Positions 14,401-29,300 are shown, counted from the stretch's first letter. The stretch: DNA of 64,000 bases from Undaria pinnatifida (GCA_012845835.1 JABAKD010000005.1:7675473-7739472), one strand, 5' to 3'. Notes: a model not told the origin generated them from the letters alone. Numbers and translations: made by a program.

Positions 14401-17400
14401 TTATATATGTTGCCAGGGCGAACATCAACAAAAAGCGGTCAATAATAATGTTAGCTACTATATTTGTAGCACATGTTTTCCTGGCTCGGATCTGTATTGC
14501 ACAGATCCTGAACAACATATAGCACCATAGCGACAGATGTATATAGATATCTAGATGGTGATCTATCCGATGTGTGAAGCACATACAACACCTATTAATA
14601 GCGACAGATGAAGTATATATATTACTTAGATTTGCGATCTGTCTGCTCTATGAAGCACTCGCCTGCTGCGCTATGTTGGCCATAGCGTGTGCTCCTTCGC
14701 TCGTGCTGTTCATGAACTCCACCCCTTGAACGCTCGCTTTCAGCAGGCTGTTGATGAAGGCGAGATTGCCGCCCGCACCGGCCTGCAGGCGGGGTGATTC
14801 GTTTTAGATACAAACAACAGCGTGGTCAACGGAGCCAGAGATCATAGCACGTATTGTGCGTGGACGCCCTCGCCGATTAGTAACGTTCGATAGCTGCATA
14901 AAACCAGATGTGGTCAGTTTGGAGGGCTCAGGTCCGAGTGGGAGTAGGGATGGGGTCAGGGTGCCAAGCGAGATACTGGTATGCTATGTGCTGCATGCAG
15001 GCACAAATAGTGCCACCATCCCATTATATCCAGCAGTCTGATGCAGAGAGCAAACGTGGTACTCGGGAGCTCGCGCGCTGGTCAACAGAAACGATAAACT
15101 TGTGCGCCGTACTCGTAAAATTATCAGAGATCTGAATGGCTGAAGAGCATGTGATGTCTGGCGGAAGTATTGGCAGTGCCCGGGTTTCTTCATCTATTCC
15201 AGAGTCAACCGTAAGCGGCAATATGAAATGTTGAAGGCTCGGTGGGGTACCATGATATCCTTTGGGAACGCTCCCCTCCATGAGAACGCCCCCCCAAAAA
15301 AAACACCGCCGGCGGAGTCCAAACAAATTGAGAACGCCTCGGGGTAATATTATTATCTTTTTGCGCCCCGCTACCTCGGACGTCGCCCCGGGGTGTTCGT
15401 GTTTCGCCTATTTTTTTGCCGCCCCACGAGGCTTTCACAGAAAAATACAAGGCATTCATTCCGGCAGCATTGTTGTTGCTGTTGTTGTCGTTGCTGTTGC
15501 TGCCGCTGTTGTTATTTTTTCCCTTTAAAAAACTTTCAATCAACATAAAAACGAGCACCACCTCGTGCTCTTGCCGACAAACAAACGACTTTCGCTGCCC
15601 GGCGGGTGCCCCGAACAGAAAAAAAACATGCCAACACTCCGGGGACTCTTCGCCCCGGGGTGGTTTTCGTTGTTGCGGTGGAAAGGTTATCCCTCTACCT
15701 CTGAGAGCGCCCCGGGGTGTCGTCTTCCACCAAAAATATGAATGCGCCTGGGGTGGGCGTTCTACAAAAATGTTAAGGTAATACTTCCCGCATATGATTT
15801 TATCGCGGTCGAAACAATTCCAAGACGCGTAAATCAGAGCCCATTGGACGGTAGGTACATTGAACGTCGTTTAAGGGTTTTTCTACTGTTTGTTCGGGCC
15901 GCGATTCAATGCAAAATAGAGCTGCCATGTACATTGTTGGGATTTTGCTGTAGCACGGCAAAAGAAATGTTGGCGCTGAATCGGTTGCGTTCGTATGTAA
16001 TATCAGATTGGGAAAAAAATATACGGGAAACAACAGTATCGTCGTGCTAAGCTCTTTCTCACATAAAATTGAAAATAGACGCGTCAACTGTGAGCTTTGT
16101 CAGTTGTGAGTTTTACCAATGGCATGGTCGGTGCTCAGCTTTGCAGCTTTGCTAGATGGGTGACGTAACACGTCGGCTGCGCGTGTTCCGCCTTTTATCG
16201 AGAATTTTATGAAAATGTTGTAGACCCCCGTCACCTTGATGCTGATGTCCGCGATCGAGCTGTACAACCGAACGGCAAAGAGCGAGTCGTCGACGTCGCG
16301 GGGTGTTCTCCTCAAGCACTCCAGTGCTATACAAAGCGCCCTCTGCATTGGCAGGGTTTGCGATGGTATCGGCTTGAACCCTAGATACGCCAACGCTTCC
16401 TGAATGTCCGGTGGGGGGGAAGCGGGGGGAGAGGGGCGAGTCCATAGAGTAGGGTGAAGTATGAGGGTAGGGTTCGTACTCGTTTGCAGCTTGCGTTTGT
16501 AGCTTGCCTTAGTCATTAGAAAATAGACAGCACAGCGTAGTTCTACACTAGGCCAATCCATCAATCCACTATGGACGAGGAGAAAAAAGACAGCGTAGTT
16601 CTACATTGGTTGATGCTTCCTACACTGGTTAGCACGTTGTTCGTACATGATTGATCACTTCTGCTATGGTAAGATTGATGCTTTCTACGTGGAGTTGAAA
16701 CATTGTTACCACGCGGCACCTGCATGTGGTTGTGAGCCGGGAGGAGTCTCCCCATGCGCAGGTGGGCCATTCCAATCGCCCCAATCCACCGAGCCACTAT
16801 GGACGGGGAAAAAATTGGGTCCGAAAATTCCACCACTGGCAAAAAGTCCGACGCCCACAGCCACTCTTGGTCCTGTCACGGGCAGAAGCCAAAACAAGAA
16901 AACGAGAGTTAGCGAAGCTCGATTTTGCTTGCGAGGTGTAACAATTTCCCCAACAACAGAAGGAAATTACACGGAAAGCAGGGAGAGTTAAGAGATGCTC
17001 GATTTGGCGTGCGAAAAATAAACTATTCACCACAAAAACTTTGTATTAGACGGAATAAAAAAGATATTTAAGAGTGCTCGTTCGCTTTCGAAAAGAGATA
17101 TGAAATAGGCGGGGGGGGGGGGGATAGGTAAGAGTGCACGTTTGCTTTCGAAAGGGGGTATCTTCACCGCCAACAACAGAAATTAACCGGACAGTAGAGT
17201 GTGTTAGGCGTGGTCACTTGCGAAAAGAAACTATTCACAACAGAAATAAATTTGACAACGAGAAAAGAGAGACTTAGGGGTCGATCGTGTGCGGAAAGAA
17301 AATACCCGCAACATATGAAGAATTTTACAAGAAGTGGTGACGAGGGAGTTAAGCATGGTCATTTTTGCGAAATTTGATTGTTCACAAAAAGAAAAAAAAG

Positions 17401-20231
17401 AAAAATAAACATGAAGAGAAGGGTAAGCGAGTGGTGATCGCTTGCGACTAGGAATAATTTACAACAAGAACGTGGCACAAAGTCGCGTGCACCGAAGAAG
17501 CATCCTTCCGCTCTCTCGGTGATATCATTTTTGCCACGAGCATCACCCGATGCCGTTTAGTCAACTTGTGCGCGAGCGTCCTACCTGCGCGTAAAGCACA
17601 ATCTCTCGCGAATCTATCCGTAATTCGAGTACATACCCCGTATATTTTGGGAAAACTCGCCAATCCCAGGGACACAAAAAAAAAACATTTTAATGGTGTG
17701 TGCTGTTGTGCGCTCTCGACGGTTTCACCTTCGCCACAAGCATCGCTCGCTGCCGCTTGTTCAAGGTACCCACGGCACACCCCAGTCTCATCGCCGTCCT
17801 CACGGCATCTTTCCTCTCGGCAGCCTCTGCCTCCTCCCCGGTAAGCGGTGTCGACATCGGCACAATAATCGACGAGTACCGACGTCGATCTCTCCCCGCC
17901 CCCCCCCCAGTCAGCCAGCTAAACACCCCCCCCCCCTCCCGCGCCCCCACCCCGCCAGACGAACCGCCTCCGGTCTTTTTTCCGAGAGCGGATGCCGAAT
18001 CCTGTTTCGCCGATAGACCTTTCGTCTTTGGGCCGTTCGAGGGAACGCCTCCTTCTGTAGGGGAAATCGTGGCTGTTTTGGGCGAAATCTCGGGTCTCTC
18101 TTGCGCATCTAGAGTGGCCTCGACGAACGGTTCGAGCGAGATTATCGTGGCCGTTGCCATGTCTTTGCCGAACGCGATGGCCAGCAGTGTCAGCATGTGT
18201 TGGATCACCTGTTGAGGGGTGGGACGTAGGGGGAACCGGGGTGGGTGGGTATGGGAAAAAGAAGGTGTGGCGGAGGGGGGCGGGACATAAGCGCTTGGCG
18301 CTCGGGGGTTGGAGCTCGATTTCGATTCCCACTTACCAGCCCCAACACCAGGGTAAACACTCGCTCGACCCCGCGCATGTTGTTTGTGTTATACGTGTGT
18401 CGTGTTTTTTACAGACGGGTAAACACTCGCTCGACCCCGCGCATGCTGTTTGTGTTATACGTGTGTCGTGTGCTTCACAGACGCATGCTAGCTACGGTAC
18501 GGATGCACGTGATTTTTCTGAGACTTCTTCCTCCCTCCAAGAGCTGTACACATGCCATCATCATCACCCCCAAAACCAGCTTTGAGCAAAAAAAGAGCTG
18601 GATGTACAACCCAGCGAACAATCCCGCGGCTTCGTTAGATAAACGTTCACTATCGTAAAACGCGCTAGGCATTTCAGCGGGTGCTGGTTTTGAGGAGCCC
18701 CGCGGTTCAGAACTAGTGTGATCAAACAGTGCCACCCCCCAAAAAGTGCGACCCCCACGCTTGAAGTATTACGTTTACCCATCGACACCCAGGACATCCT
18801 GTACGTGCGTGCTCAGCTTCTCATGACTCGCTCTGCAAGTTTGTTCTAAAAGGCATGCTTCGGTAGAGGGGGTATTGTTGGCCCAACTGCGATACCCCTG
18901 GTGCAGCACGCGTCTCCCTAAACTGTATTCTCACCGCCTCGCTGTCGAAAGATTCCTGTGCCTTCGACGCCGCCAGCAGATAGCAGTCCACCTGAAACAC
19001 CCAATCGCCGACGCAAAAAAGAAGAGCGCGGTACGGTTCAGAATGCTTTGCGAATTGTGTTTTTTAACGTCAAGTTGAGTACCACTAACGTCAATACCGC
19101 GGGAGAACTCGTGCTAGCGGTGCTTCTTTGGTGTAAACGGGTGGGCTCTACAAGGACGTACTCGGCTATGAGCTGATGCTACACCGTGAGGCGTCCTTTT
19201 GGTGGATATTGCCGAACCTCATCCAATTCAAAATCAACATCAACACCAACATGACGGTCAACCTCAACCTCAACATCAACCTCAACATCCACATCCTCAT
19301 CCACATCAACATCAACATCAACATCCACATCAACATATAACGTCGACATCAACATCAACATCAACATCAACACCAACATCAAGGTCAACATCAACTCCAA
19401 CACCAACACCAACATCAATATCAACATCAACATCAAACATCAAGCATCAAACATCAACATCAACATCAAGGTCAACACCGACACCAACATCAATATCAGC
19501 ATCAACAACAACATCAACACCATCATCAACACCATCATACCAGTGCCCTCGTACTATTAAAACGAATTCTTTGTCGACCTATACAGTCAATCTGGGTAAC
19601 GCAGCGCAAGCCGGGCCAATGATACTACACACAGGTGGACACATAGACAATCTGATAAAGCGGTAATATCGGACATGCTTCTTCTTTGGCGTAAACCCGC
19701 GGACTCTTCAGTAAGAGCCGGGGCTAACGTTAGCCGCCGTCTTGCCTTCTTATGGGTGTTGCCAGATCTCATCCAGTGGTGCATGATGACGCTCTGGTAG
19801 TTGGCGTTGCCCTTGTGGTGCTTCTCGTACCACTGGGCACAGATTTCGTGCAGGTTCTCCTTTTGATCCGTGAGCATCATCTTGTACACAGTCTGAAGAC
19901 GGAAAAACAAAAAAACAAGGATGGCGCATGGAGGTTAAAGATGCATGCATTTCTATATGCGACAACGGTTGCCAGGTATGACGAAGGGATATTTGCAACA
20001 AGTCATAACGGCACGACGGGGGAAAGGGGATGGTTTAACAGGTTAGTATGCGTACACTTAGATTGTCGGGTGCTGAGCATCATCCTGTACACCGTTCAAA
20101 TACGGCAAACCGAAGGGCGAATTTTTGTTTCTGAGGCCGTATCATGAACAGCACAGACGTGAGGTATATGGTGCTACCATCGACTGCCTTAATAGGCAGG
20201 TCTTCCAGCTGACGGACGCTGTACCCAGGGA

Positions 20232-20278
<47 letters not shown>

Positions 20279-20347
20279 TCAGCAACAACATCAGCAACAA
20301 CATCAGCAACAGCATCAGCAACAACATCAGCATCAGCAACAACAACC

Positions 20348-20387
<40 letters not shown>

Positions 20388-23300
20388 CCCCTGCTAGCAC
20401 AATATAAACCCCAACAACTGCGTAGACCAGTATCAAACCACCCGATATCACAAACAGAGGTAAAAACGCAAGCAAATACGATTGTCGTCTGCCGAGCTTG
20501 AGCATCATCTTGTACACAGCAGTCTGCAGACGGAAAAATAGAAGTAAAAATAAAAGTGCATGGAGGTTAACATTTACATGTTCCACACTGATTCCGCGTA
20601 GTTAGGAGGGACCAATAAATACTGCAGGCACGAATTATGAGTAATGTGTCCCATCAAAATGTCGGAGCAGTTAGAGAGGGGTTAAGGCGTATGCATCAAA
20701 AAAAGACACGCCAGCTGTGAGGTCGAGGTTTTCGTCGAAGCTCGTATTTTTGCACGCTGCGCGTAATGCTTCGACCGCGCGTGCTACACGGGGTGTGTAT
20801 GTCATCTTGTCCGGCATGAGTTGATTTTTGGCAGATCAAGATCAACTACAGTAGGTACCTCTTGCACCGAAGTGTTCACAAAGCCTTTTAACGCATCGAG
20901 GAATACAAGGTATTGCGGTGATGCAGAGGCAGTAACACCTAGGGGATATGATGGTATCGAAAATATCGGTGGGGGGAAAAAAACGTCGGCCCCGCCTAGA
21001 AAAAAACATGTACAGCACGTCCCGCCATGACACGGCGCGAGCGTGGTGGAGGTCGCCCCCTGGTACAGACGGGGTCAGTGAAGTCAGAGAGCACGATGAG
21101 CGAGCAGTGGACAGAGAGGTGAACCTCAACGCGAGGAAACATGAAAAAAAACTCCAAAATCAATTTATGCAAAGCTGAGGAACTCTCCGGGCACAAAACG
21201 TGGGGCATTTTACATATATTTGTGTACCTCTTGGACAGATGTGTGCACAAAGCTGAAACGTTCCGTCTGACCGACGACGGATCTCGAGAGGAAGTTGGCC
21301 TCGATCAGCTTCAGCAGGGCGGTGTGCAAGATCTCCGTTCTGTCTCGACTTTTGTTTTGCAGCATGTGCAGCAGCAAGCTCTTGTCGAAGACCGCCCCGA
21401 TGACTGACAGCGACGGAAACAAACAAAAGAGACACGCACACAAGAAACAGCGCAAAGAGCGGGTTGTCTGTTGTCGCCAATAGCAACGGAGACGAGGTAA
21501 CAAAAACGCATGCTACGGTAGAGCAGGTGCACCTACCTCGTATATTTTTTTACCCTCTCCATTTGAGAATCTCTATCCCAAAAAACTGGCTTCGAGAAAA
21601 AATGAACCAGCAGCACAACGAAAATCAGATGGCCTAGCCTAGGTTATGTTCGGTGTATAACCAAAACGATGTACCGTAGTAACCCCCGTCAGTCAGCCGC
21701 AAATAATTTGGACCAAAAGTGCTACCCCGATTGCAAGCATGCGTCTCTTGTGCTTGAAACAGCGTGAGGTGTGGGGGACAGCAGAAATCCCCAGTGCGTC
21801 CTGATGCACGATGCGCTTGCCAACTGAACAACAAAACGCAGGAGGGGAAACAAACACACGTCCGCATCACCCCCTATCTCGAAGACAGACGCAACATAAA
21901 AAAGGTCCAAGAAAAACGCGTGTCCATGCGCCAGGCTGGATTCATACACGCATCTTCCCTGCGAATCAGGGGCAAGTGTTTTACAATAGTTTTCCGCTTG
22001 AGAGAAAAAAACGTTCTAATAGAAATTTGCGAGTTTTCCAATTTCGACTTCGCCGAAAGTCAGAAACCTTGTCCAGTTTCCTTAAGCGTCTACAAATCAC
22101 CAACGCATGAGTTGACAACAGCTTGGACTACAGGAGGCGGAGCCAAGTTGCTACACCCTATATTACCTGTGCCGGCTTTGAGCACCGTCTGCTCCGTTGG
22201 CTCCAGAGCGTCGAACCGGCTGACGATGAGCGAGTGGAAGAATCCCGCTGGTAGGTCCACAAGTGGCGTTACATTTCCCGACGACAACAGGTTGTCTCTC
22301 AAGGTCTTCAGCGATACCGTGTGCCAGAAAAAATTGCGGGGGGGGAGGGGAGGGAAGGGGGAGTGGTAAACGAAACGTTGGAAAACGAAAATAGGAACGG
22401 GTTGTTTCATACGATACACAGGTTGGTTCTCAACCTTTTCAACGAAACCGGCGTCAGAAAAATGGGAGGGGGGAGGGTTAACAAATAGTTAGCAAAAGCC
22501 AATTCAGGAAACGACTCTTTCTTACGAGCGGAAGAAAATCTCGCCGGTAGGTAGGTCCACAAGTGGCGTTACGTTTCCGACCAAGTCTACAATAGGGGGG
22601 GGTTCGCCTTTTTTCACGAGCGAGTTTGAGACACTCGCACGAGTGACTCTGTACCTCGCTGAAACAAAGACTGATAGGCTATTTGTTTGGCGTAGCGCAG
22701 CTAACCATCCCATAGCGGTTTCAGACCACTAAGAAGACTGCAAAGGAATAGGAGCGTCACTCACGAGCGTCACTCACGCGAGTGACCCCTACCCATCGCA
22801 AAAAGAGGAGCCTAAACTGACCCCCTTATCGTAGCCTTAGTTTTCCCAATCCGACGACACCAGATTGTCTCTCACGGTCTTCAATGATACCGATGTCGTA
22901 AACATCGTGCGGGGAAAGGGACGGGCTAACGACACGTTAGCAAACGACACACAGGTTGGTCCTCAAGGGCTTTGACAGCACCGGTGTCCGAAAAGTTGGG
23001 GGAGGGGAGGTGCTAGCCAAAACGTTGGCAATAAACATTGAGGGGTGGGGTATTTAAAAGGCGACCGTCCATCGAAGTACACGTGTGCCATTGTGCCCAT
23101 AAAAAGGGCGAAACGTGGTGCTGCGGTGATCGTCACTCGGAAACATATCACTTGGTACCAGGAAGCGCTCCCTCTCCCTTTCCCTCAACCTCCCCCCCCC
23201 CCCCCCCTCCCCGTGCCCCTCTCCTCTACATTTCCAGAGCTTTAATTTGACCTTTCCCCGTAAAACATGCCACAACATTCCCAAGCAACGTATGACAAAA

Positions 23301-26300
23301 AAACGGCCCAAAACGTGGATGCAGTTCTAGAAAGGTTAACCGCGCACGAACAGCGTTTACGTTTCCGACAGTTTAGCGTAGCGCTGTTTTTTTTTCGTTT
23401 TTTTTTGCTCATTCAATCTATTATCTTCGCACGTTTTCTTTTATGTTTCCCTCCCTAGACACACCTCAGGTCCAGGTGACTAAGCAGGCTCTTCTCCCCC
23501 AGCCCCACGACAGCACGTGCCTTCGTTTCTACCGCGAAGAGACTTCAGCCCTTTCTTTCCTCGTCGACTCGCATCGACTTGTGCTACTGCGAAAAGCACC
23601 CCATTCCATTTCCACGTAACGTTTCCCAAAGAAACGTGGTTGCAGTTCTCCACGGCTGATAGTTACTCACCACCGCAATGTTGCGCACGAACAAGGGATT
23701 CCCGCCTCCACTCTTCTCGTGCAAAACCACGTCAGACCCAGCCGGCAGGAGATCAGCCTCCGGGTAGGACGCAAACACGGCCTCTCCGACGACGTGTCGT
23801 GCCAATACCAGACAGTCCTCGGGGGACAGCGGCGACATGGCGATGGTGGTTGACATCTCACGGTACAGGGTGAACTCCTGTTGTGCGTGGCGCGTCGTGT
23901 CACGTCACGTCATTTGGGGCGCAGAATAAAAATGGTAGGTATTGGTTCAGTTTTTGATTCGGGCTTGGAATACGAAAAGGAGGGTACTTCCGTCGTCACT
24001 GCGGTTGAATTAGCGTGCAGGTAGGAAAGACATCGTGTTGCATTCTGAAACATGAACCGTTTTGGTGGGGGAGACATAGCGATGGTGGTTGACATCCCCC
24101 TAGCATAGGATGAAGCTCCTTTGGTGCGTATCGCGTCGGTTCTGGAGCAGAACACGAACGGGGAAAACCGGGAGGTGGCTGACTATACAAATGTTGAGCT
24201 AGTAGTTTGTCGCCGACAAGCTATTCCAGCCTAGTTGGCTAGATATTGCAGTTAGTTTCGTGTGGTCATTTGCAAAGGTATTCGTCTTTGCATTTGCCTG
24301 GCTTATTTTTCGCTCTCGGCGTGTGCGTATCGATACAAGGGAGGTGGTGTTTTCGTTTTCCATCCAGGCGCAAGAAAAAAACAAGGAAACAGTACGAGAC
24401 ATAAATATCACGCGCTGTCAACGTGTCACGCGGCTTGCAAAGCTGGGTATCGACCATTAAAATGGTCGCAGTTAGAGCTGGCGTGCTTGTTTTAGACATG
24501 TTTTATCCTAGGATGAAGAACCTGGACGGACACTGGGTGCGCATACCACACACTCACACACAACACTACCAGAATACCTGTGTCTTCTAGCGGAAAACTT
24601 TGGTATCTGGCATAACGCAAGTGCTACGTATGACATGTCCGATGGTGCGGTGCACACCTCGGACAAATATATCATACAGATCGTATATATCACATATGTC
24701 ATACTGATCATACAGATCATACAGATAATATAGATCATACAGATCATACAGATAATATAGATCACATAGACAATATAGAATATAGATCATATAGATGATA
24801 TAATATAAATATTATAGATCACATAGATCATATACACCATATAGATCATATAGATCATACAGAATATATAGATCATACAGATCATATAGACCATATAGAT
24901 CATATAGATCATTTACATATCATATACATCATATGTATCATACAGATGATATAGATCATGTAGATCATGTGTCTGCCGTTGTGAGATGTGTGCAGGGTGC
25001 AGGGTCTGTATGTAGAGAGTACAGATCTAACCCTGGAAACATTTGCTAGATCATGCAGATCGTATGGTTCCCACCCGATAGCATGAGCTACACCATACAC
25101 ATCTTCACTAAAACGCCTAAATAATCAAGTGGGGATGTGGTGGTCTGTCCTACGTGGTACTTAGTAACCGACCCCTAGCACTCACGTTGGGAACGGTCTC
25201 GAAGTACTCCTCGAACGGCCGAGCGGAAATGACGATCATCACTTTAAGCTGTGCTCTCGCCAACTGCTCGTAAAATTCCGGCCGTGTGCGAACGAGAAGC
25301 ACGTTATGTTCATCCAGCAAACGAGCAAACAGGGCACGGGCGGGCGGTAACATCAACGCAAGAACGAAAGCCCACCGCAAACACGCAGGAATCATCAACG
25401 TGAGCATGACGTTCATCATCTTTTGCTGCGCTCTCGCCAGCTCCTCGTTTCGATCACGTGTTGTGCGAAGCGAAAAATACCTTGGCTTTCACCCGGGCAA
25501 GGCGATGGTTTGATTGGGTTACGGTTACGGTTACGGTTACGGTTGCGGTTGCGGTTGCGGTTACAGTTACGGTTACGGTTACGGTTACGGTTACGGTTAC
25601 GGTTACGGTTACGGTTGCGGTACGGTTACGGCTGTGGTTACAGTTACGGTTACGGTTACGGTTACAGTTACGGTTGGGGTTACGGGTACGGTTGCGGCGG
25701 TTACGGCTGCGGTTGCGGTTGTGGTTACGGTTACGGTTGCGGTTACGGCTACGGCTACGGCTACGGTTACGGCTACGGTTACGGTTACGGTTGTACAACT
25801 GCTCCTTAATGGCGAGGATTTGTTAAGATGGCATGAAGATTCTTCTTACGACTTTTTTTTCTTGCATACTTGAAGGAGCAAACCGGGCACGGGCCGACTG
25901 TAACATGAAACGTGAGCATGATGATCATCGCCTTCACTATCGTCAGCTGTTTGTATGAAAATCACGCGCTAACGAGAAGCATGATATTTTCGTCCAGCAA
26001 GGCGAGGGTTTGTTAGGGTTAGGTGTGAAGCTGTTTCTTAAGGAGTGGGTTTGTTAGGCTATCATGAAGCCCCTCCCTATGGCGAGTTTTTTTCTGGATG
26101 GCATGACGCTTCTATGTAAGGCGAGGGTTTGCTACGATAGCATGCAGAAGAAAAACTGGGCTCGGGCGAACGATAAGCGTAAGCATGACGATCATCACCT
26201 TCAGCTGCGCTTTCGCCAGCTGCTCGTTCGATCGCGTACGAACGAAAGGCCTCAAGGAATTCACACCAAGCGAAAGACCGCAACGGGCACGGACAGGAGG

Positions 26301-29300
26301 TAACACTAGTCGTACCCCTAAGCTAGCCCCAACCCAGCAAAAGGGCAAACCGGGCGCGGACGAACGGTAACACACTAATGCGAGCAAACCGAATAAGCCT
26401 CGGACTCATTGGAGCACCCGGTGGCGCTATAAATCAAGCCCACCCTCACCATCTCGCAACCTACTTTAACGTGAATGTCGTGTGCTCCGCCCTAAGACCC
26501 ATCCTTCGCCCAACCCTAACCCTGGCACACATTCTTGCCTTCAGAAGCAGTTTCATGCTGTACGGATTCATCCACTGGGCGTCCTCGATGATCAGCAGCA
26601 GGCGCTTCCCTTCGCCTGACAGGGCTCTCCGCACCACTTCCACCACCAAGCGCTCCAGATTTCGGTGACGTACGTCCGGGGGCAGCGCGGAGATCACCCT
26701 GGGGGACAAAAAGAGGCGCTGTTATCGTTTGTGCTATTATTTTATGCTGTTCTTCTTACTATTATCGTTCTTACTGATGTTATTTACGTCACCCGTGGGA
26801 GATACCAAGCACTAACAAGAGGACAGGGAAGCTTAAGTGTGGGTTTGGGCATCTAGGCACGAATGTGTTGTCGAAAACTGACATATAAAATTAGGTTGAT
26901 ATCAGCTGGAGGTTCACATCAACGATTTTAGTTGCGCTGCGTCGTAATCCCGCCGCACACATGGTCCGCGGGAGAAATCCAATGCTGATGTCACGCGTGA
27001 TAAGATAAGAGGAAAGGGTTGAGTTTGGACATTTGGCCGGCCATGCGATCCGTGGGATAAATATAACACTGTAAAGTACGAGGAAGCATTGGGTTTGCGT
27101 TGGGAATATTATCGGAAAATAATCGTCGCACTGACCTGGAATCGGAAAATCCAGTGAACCTTAGCTCCTTCAAGAGGGGGGCTACGGCCACCATGTCCGG
27201 GCACTCGCGGCGCATCCACTCGATGATGTCCGCGGCCTGACCCACTCCACTGACGTCTTCAGCCTTCATTCCTTCCAACCCCTCCATCTGATCACCATCG
27301 GGTGTTCCAATTGGGCGCGGAGGGGCGGGGAAGGAGGGGTGGGGGGGGGGGAGGGGGGAAAGAGGGGTGTGGAAGGAAGGAGGAGGAAGGATGGCGGGGC
27401 GGGACGGGGGAAGAGGGGGGAGGGGGGAGGAGAGGGAAGGGGTGACCAACCTACACGTATCGGTGTCCGTGTTGTTTTTTCTTTGAGTATTGGGCCCCTG
27501 CTAAGCTGGAACAAAGCAGAACATGCATGCGTGAATCTACCGTACGGTATAAAAACTGCTACGGGGCGTGTCCTAAGCCTAACTCTAACCTGCACCAAGT
27601 GTCTATTGGCAGTGACGGGCCGCTTTGTGTTCCAGCCCTACACAACCGTTTACCTTCACGGGATGTAAAGCTACGGGACGTTTCGTGTTCTGTCCCTACG
27701 CGTATCCCTTCACTGTATGCTCCTCCTTTAGGATCGTTCCGTGTTCTAGCCCCAGCCGTTCACAATCACAGCATGTTTGTAGCTGAGGGATGGTTCGTGT
27801 TCCAACCCTAAGCCTGACCCTTCACGAAACATTTTCCCCTTTTAGGATCGGTTCGTATGTAAACCGTTAAGCTTTCGCCGCTATAAGTAACAGCTGCGGT
27901 CCGTTTCGTGTTCTAACCCAAAAACTCTTCACACCACCCGGACCGTTTATTTTTCTATCTCTAACCCTAACCCATTACCTTCGCAACACGTTTCTCTTTT
28001 AAGCCCTTTTCGTGTTTCAACCCTCATCTTTCACCCTGACAACATGTTTCTATCCCAGGATCATTTCGTGCCCTAACGCTAACCCTAACCCTAACCCTAG
28101 CCAATCACCTTAACAGCATGCTTCTCCTTTAGCACTTGCGCCGCCAGCACGCGGCTCGGTTGCGTCGGATGGCCTTCCGGAACAGCCCCCTCAACGGCCA
28201 TGTCCCCAGAACCCCCCCTGTTTGTTCAAAAATGTCGGCGCAAGGTTCATTCCAGGTAGGTATTAACACGTTCCGCAACGACGCCACCGGTGACTACTTA
28301 AACCCCCGTGATACTTCGGGGGGAGGGGGAACGTCGAAAGAATATGACAAATTGCAGCATGTCACCAACCACACCAACCAAGCCGGGCTGCTGATGTAAG
28401 GGATATTTTCCGAGCTTCCATTTCATGTTTACGCCTTTAGAACTGCGCCAACGTTTTTAGGCGCCAAAGGTCTTGGAGTTAGTGTGGGATATGTACATTT
28501 GCAATATTCAAAGGTTCAAAGGGCTGTCTATACGATGTCACTTTCTCAGGCAGCAGCACGGTGATACTTCGGATGCTGAATGCTTGCACCCGACGCTTGC
28601 TACAATTGCACTCATAAGTTGTTTTACTACTAGTAATAGTCGCGATCCGTGGGTTCTCAAGGGAGTATAGCCCGTCCGGGGTCCAGGTACCTAGCGACCC
28701 TCTGGTGCGGGCACGCGGCTCCAAGAGAAGTGTTGTACCGAGTGCGGGTCTTACAACTTTCTCGCATTGTATTTCGGGCACAAAACTCATCATCTCCCGT
28801 GAGAACAGAAGCCTGGGTCAACTCTTTACGCGTCATCATTTTTGTCGCTTTAGTTTTCGTGCAAAAAATAGTTTTTGGTGCACTAGGAGCAATACATCCT
28901 GAGGAGCGTGCTGTGTAGGGTGGTTAACCTCCGGAACAGACCATTTTTTTATATATGTAGTTATTTTCCTTTGAGTCCCCATAAATAATTTTACGCGCAT
29001 GTAATCATCGAGCGCTGTGGCAAGACTGAAGCCCTTTCTCCTTCTCGTTTACCCTTCGGCAAAATGCTGTCACTATCCAAAGACCAAGAGACGTTTTCTC
29101 TACCTGTTTGTAAACGCACCCGCGTTTAAGGGGAAGAAAAATCTGCCAGTAGGAATTAGTGTACGTTTTTTTTTTCAAAGTTCTAGTTGTACGAGAAGAA
29201 ATAAGCTGAGAATATTCCGTCAAAGTCGAAAAGGAGGAGAAACAACCCCTTTCCCAAGGTGGTTTGGACCATGCCATTCAACGTCCAAGCCGCGTTTGTT

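Noticed and set aside
24061..24155. Frame reading MSTTIAMSPP as a separate exon
   Set aside because: It copies exon 25 but loses the conserved lid sequence after a few residues and would duplicate the segment in the protein; treated as a decayed copy.
25423..25873. Open frames in all directions over the GGTTAC array
   Set aside because: A hexanucleotide repeat without stop codons; no independent coding evidence.
28072..28103. CCCTAA run as a telomere end
   Set aside because: Only about four units inside a gene intron and within a degenerate 72 bp array; interstitial at most.
28137..28260. Minus-strand frame GLFRKAIRRNRAACWRRK as an extra exon in intron 21
   Set aside because: Borders are weak and phases do not fit between exons 21 and 22; left out pending transcript data.
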